Source of the DNA: Prevotella sp. UBA1705
GTDB lineage: Bacteria; Bacteroidota; Bacteroidia; Bacteroidales; Bacteroidaceae
Direction of reading: 5' to 3'
DNA: 15,648 nucleotides
Assembly (NCBI GenBank): GCA_002317385.1
Contig: DCJH01000037.1
Coordinates: 7,000-22,647 of the forward strand
Shown here: piece after piece, positions 13,460-15,648 of the stretch
How positions within the stretch are numbered: position 1 is the stretch's first letter
Layout: each line of letters starts with the position of its first letter
The notes under the pieces: model-generated
What the model was told of the DNA's origin: nothing
What the model saw: only the letters and a program-made list of their open reading frames with translations
The model's database searches: none
Made by a program: the position numbers and the translations under genes

Positions 13460-13581
13460 CTATGGTTCTTACTATTTTCGTTTGTCTGAAGGGCTGATTG
13501 GCAGAAATGTTTGTAGGGAACTTTCTAAAGTTGAGCTATTTGTTCATTCAACATTCCACACTCCTAACTCCACATTCCCCA
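13460..13581 (-). other. gldM-gldN spacer with low-complexity GGAGT/GGAAT-type sequence
   Basis: The 122 bp between the gldM stop and the gldN start have no gene. Read on the minus strand, the part next to gldM is purine-rich with GGGGAATGTGGAG, TTAGGAGTGTGGAATG and TTGAATGAACA, i.e. imperfect copies of a GGAATG/GGAGT unit at about 13540-13580. A small palindrome AACTTT-CT-AAAGTT lies at 13519-13532. I see no TAnnTTTG element and no strong hairpin, so continuous transcription from gldM into gldN is plausible. Confidence 0.5.
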
Positions 13582-15138
13582 TTATCTTACCTTGATTTCC
13601 ATGGCTCCCGGCAGGGTGCGCATGATGCCATCGGGGCCAACGGCCTTCACTTCGGTCACATAGAAGCGGCGCCCATGAGAGAGCCTGCGGAACTGTTCCA
13701 CCATGCGGTCGGTGAAGCTGTCGCCGGCAGAAGCCATCTGCACTGCGTTGCCCATGTTGTCATAGAACACCACGGAGAAGCTCGTCACCTTGAATTGAAT
13801 ATCCAATATGCCGTCGTCGATGGCCGCAGCCAGGCGCGAAGCGCCCATCAGGCCGGCCTTGTTGAGGTTTCCTCCCTTGAACCTATCGGTGCCCATGGGG
13901 ATATAGGCCGTAGGATCGGGCAACTTGCGCACACGGAACGTGAACGGCGGGAACGAGCGCACCTTGCCGCCATCGCGTGCCGAGACGTGGAAAGTGACAT
14001 CCTTTCCGACGGCCGAGGGGATGGCCACATAGCGCCCTGCGCCGGCCGACGTGAGGCTTCCACCCGTCATACTCAGCGAAACGGCGTTCTGAGGCACGCC
14101 CGGAACGCTCACGCTGATGGGGTTGCGATAGCCTGCATAGAGCACGTTCATCAGGTCGGCGGCCACCGTGGCACCACCCGGAACGGGGATAACACTATAT
14201 TTCTGCAGGAAGTTGCGGCGCATCACATCGCCGTTGGCGTTGCGCATGAGGATGTAACCACTAAACTGATGCTCTCCCACTCCGCCCGCAGTGAAGCTGT
14301 ATTGCCCCGTCGAGGTGTTCACCCGGCTGCCATTGACATAGATCTCCGGCTGCTTGGTGGTGTCGATGGCGGCCATCACGATGCTGGCGGTGAAACGTTC
14401 TCCAGGATAGAGTGTGGTCTTCTCGGGCACCACAAAGGCCGAGAGCTTGTTCACACGAATATCTTTCAGGTCGACGTTGGCTACCAGCGTGTGCAGCACC
14501 TCGCCTTCGGCGTGACGCACATCGTTCTGCAATTTAGACAGCAAAGTGACCGCGGCGGCCACCGGCATGTTCTCAAACATATACTCCTGCCAGTTTTTTC
14601 CCAGTGTGTTGGGCTTCTTGGGCACACGTGTGGAGAGGCTACTCTCGATGATTTTTCGCTGCTCCGGGTCGTTCACATAGTTGAGAATGCGACTCCGATA
14701 GGAGTTGATAGCTGCGAAAAGCTGCTGCCCCTTGCCAGAGATGGGGGCCAGCATGATGGTGCCTGCGGCATCGATGTTGTCGTCGTTCTTTATGTTTCTG
14801 ACACTGCCCTCGGGGCCGTCGGCCTCTTTCACGATAGCTTCCTTGAGCTGTTGAGCAAAGTTAAAGAGCGAGTCGCTCATGTTCTTCACCTCGGTTGCCT
14901 TCTGGAACCAGGCACGAACTTTGGTCGGATTGGACTCCATCTGGTCTTTGAAGTCGCTATAGAGTGCCGCATTCTCTGTCGAGGCATTGGCTGTTGTGCG
15001 GCTCAGCCCATCCTCTACCACGGCAAATCCGTTGAGCACCTCGGTCGAGATGTTCAGCGCAAGCATGGCCAGCAAGACGATATACATGAGGTTTATCATC
15101 TTCTGACGTGGAGAGACCGGTCTTTTTTTGATTGCCAT
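13582..15138 (-). CDS. gldM: T9SS/gliding motor protein GldM/PorM
   Basis: 518 residues, the usual size of GldM. GldM forms with GldL the proton-driven inner-membrane motor of type IX secretion; its long periplasmic part reaches to the GldK-GldN ring. The N-terminus MAIKKRPVSPRQKMINLMYI runs into one hydrophobic helix (about residues 14-33, continuing VLLAMLALNISTEVLNGF), which is highly characteristic of the family. A predicted helical periplasmic region of about 200 residues is followed by beta-rich domains, e.g. KLSAFVVPEKTTLYPGERF, YVNGSRV and FRVRKLPDPTAYIP. The latter is a typical C-terminal GldM motif. It starts 68 bp after the end of gldL and ends 122 bp before gldN. No frameshift or truncation is apparent. 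Confidence 0.95.
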   Translation of the reverse strand: MAIKKRPVSPRQKMINLMYIVLLAMLALNISTEVLNGFAVVEDGLSRTTANASTENAALYSDFKDQMESNPTKVRAWFQKATEVKNMSDSLFNFAQQLKEAIVKEADGPEGSVRNIKNDDNIDAAGTIMLAPISGKGQQLFAAINSYRSRILNYVNDPEQRKIIESSLSTRVPKKPNTLGKNWQEYMFENMPVAAAVTLLSKLQNDVRHAEGEVLHTLVANVDLKDIRVNKLSAFVVPEKTTLYPGERFTASIVMAAIDTTKQPEIYVNGSRVNTSTGQYSFTAGGVGEHQFSGYILMRNANGDVMRRNFLQKYSVIPVPGGATVAADLMNVLYAGYRNPISVSVPGVPQNAVSLSMTGGSLTSAGAGRYVAIPSAVGKDVTFHVSARDGGKVRSFPPFTFRVRKLPDPTAYIPMGTDRFKGGNLNKAGLMGASRLAAAIDDGILDIQFKVTSFSVVFYDNMGNAVQMASAGDSFTDRMVEQFRRLSHGRRFYVTEVKAVGPDGIMRTLPGAMEIKVR

Positions 15139-15206
15139 TTACGTTTCTTTCTTGTTTCGGGAAATCTGAATGCCATGGCCTATCCTATCGGACGGCCCAG
15201 CAATCA

Positions 15207-15648
15207 TCAGATGGTGTTGCTTGTTGGGGATTGCGGAGCGGCTGTGCCCGGGGCGGCCACGTGCATGTTGACAGTCATAGCCTCTATCATTCGGGCATAG
15301 ATTTGGTTGAGCTGCTCTATCTGCTTGGCCATCTTGCGGGTCTGGTCGTTGATCTGATCGATAGTTCCAATCTGCTGACTGGCACCCTTGAGCTGCATTT
15401 CATAAACCTTGCTGATGCCCGTAAGCGTGCGGTTGAGGTTCTCCATCTCTTCGCTGTCGCGGGTGAGTCGGGTGCTCTGCTCGTTGACTTTCTGCAGAGT
15501 ATCCACCAGTTTCTTGAGCTCATCCACATAGCCCGACTGCGCCTCGTTGAGGGCCTCTGCATCCTCGGCCGACATCTGCGGCACGAAATTCTGCGAAACA
15601 GAAGCTGCTGTCGGACTCGTCGGACTCGTTGGACCGGTCTGCGCAGCA
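15207..15648 (-). CDS. gldL: T9SS/gliding motor protein GldL, C-terminal part (runs off the right edge)
   Basis: The last 146 codons are present; the start lies beyond the window. GldL is the inner-membrane partner of GldM in the T9SS motor. Its two N-terminal membrane helices, which carry the proton-path glutamate, are not in view. What is visible is a Thr/Ser/Pro/Ala linker (GPTSPTSPTAASVSQNF) and then a long amphipathic, probably coiled-coil region rich in E, Q, K and L: GYVDELKKLVDTLQKVNEQS, SEEMENLNRTLTGISK, DQINDQTRKMAKQIEQLNQI. It finishes with a short Ala/Pro/Ser tail before TGA at 15209-15207. This matches the cytoplasmic C-terminal region of the family, and the following gldM and gldN support it. 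An apparent GTG start at 15584 is only an internal valine codon, since the frame stays open upstream. Confidence 0.88.
   Translation of the reverse strand, partial: AAQTGPTSPTSPTAASVSQNFVPQMSAEDAEALNEAQSGYVDELKKLVDTLQKVNEQSTRLTRDSEEMENLNRTLTGISKVYEMQLKGASQQIGTIDQINDQTRKMAKQIEQLNQIYARMIEAMTVNMHVAAPGTAAPQSPTSNTI

Noticed and set aside
13498..15300. 600-codon open frame on the plus strand opposite gldM
   Set aside because: The minus strand is clear full-length gldM. The plus frame is rich in H, R and G, has no recognisable domain, and is a by-product of codon usage.
15207..15584. Independent 125-codon gene starting at 15584
   Set aside because: The start is a GTG inside a frame that stays open to the window edge. 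The protein is the GldL C-terminus, so it is an internal valine, not a start.

Overview
The window looks like chromosomal DNA of a Bacteroidota member, most likely order Bacteroidales and probably the Prevotella group. The gene content supports this: gldL-gldM-gldN of the type IX secretion system (T9SS), an OmpP1/FadL-type barrel, a PgpH-type 7TM-HD phosphodiesterase and a DUF389 membrane protein. Promoter-like elements resemble the Bacteroidetes -7 consensus TAnnTTTG rather than E. coli boxes, and start codons follow A/T-rich leaders without clear Shine-Dalgarno sequences. The genus is inference; no rRNA or species marker is present.

Layout. Positions 1-579 (minus) hold the N-terminal part of glutamyl-tRNA synthetase, running off the left edge. 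It is divergent from a plus-strand 7TM-HD phosphodiesterase (679-2751). A gap with three successive hairpins leads to a FadL/OmpP1-family outer-membrane protein (3032-4564, plus). Positions 4565-5447 are non-coding and dominated by a roughly 650-bp complex of dispersed-type repeats. Next come priA (5448-7730, minus) and a BCCT/BetT-like transporter (7973-10000, minus), separated by a nested inverted repeat whose arms can pair in two mutually exclusive ways. A divergent promoter region separates the transporter from a DUF389 membrane protein (10211-11557, plus), which ends at a shared hairpin facing a small outer-membrane barrel gene (11699-12337, minus). The right end is a minus-strand T9SS cluster read gldL (partial) > gldM > gldN, with the small barrel gene 66 bp downstream of gldN.

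How the genes work together. GldL and GldM form the inner-membrane motor of T9SS/gliding, and GldN joins the periplasmic ring, so the right part serves protein export across the outer membrane. The two barrel proteins are also envelope components. The 7TM-HD protein probably degrades c-di-AMP, and the BCCT protein probably imports a betaine-type osmolyte; both families are tied to osmotic balance elsewhere, but nothing here shows that they are co-regulated. gltX and priA are housekeeping genes.

No new multi-gene defence, mobile or biosynthetic system is visible. The sequence-level novelty lies in the intergenic DNA: the repeat complex at 4745-5392, the nested inverted repeat at 7845-7947, and the triple hairpin at 2766-2927. 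Three start codons (in the FadL-type, priA and DUF389 genes) were moved downstream of the longest reading frame because a promoter-like element lies where the longer N-terminus would be encoded.
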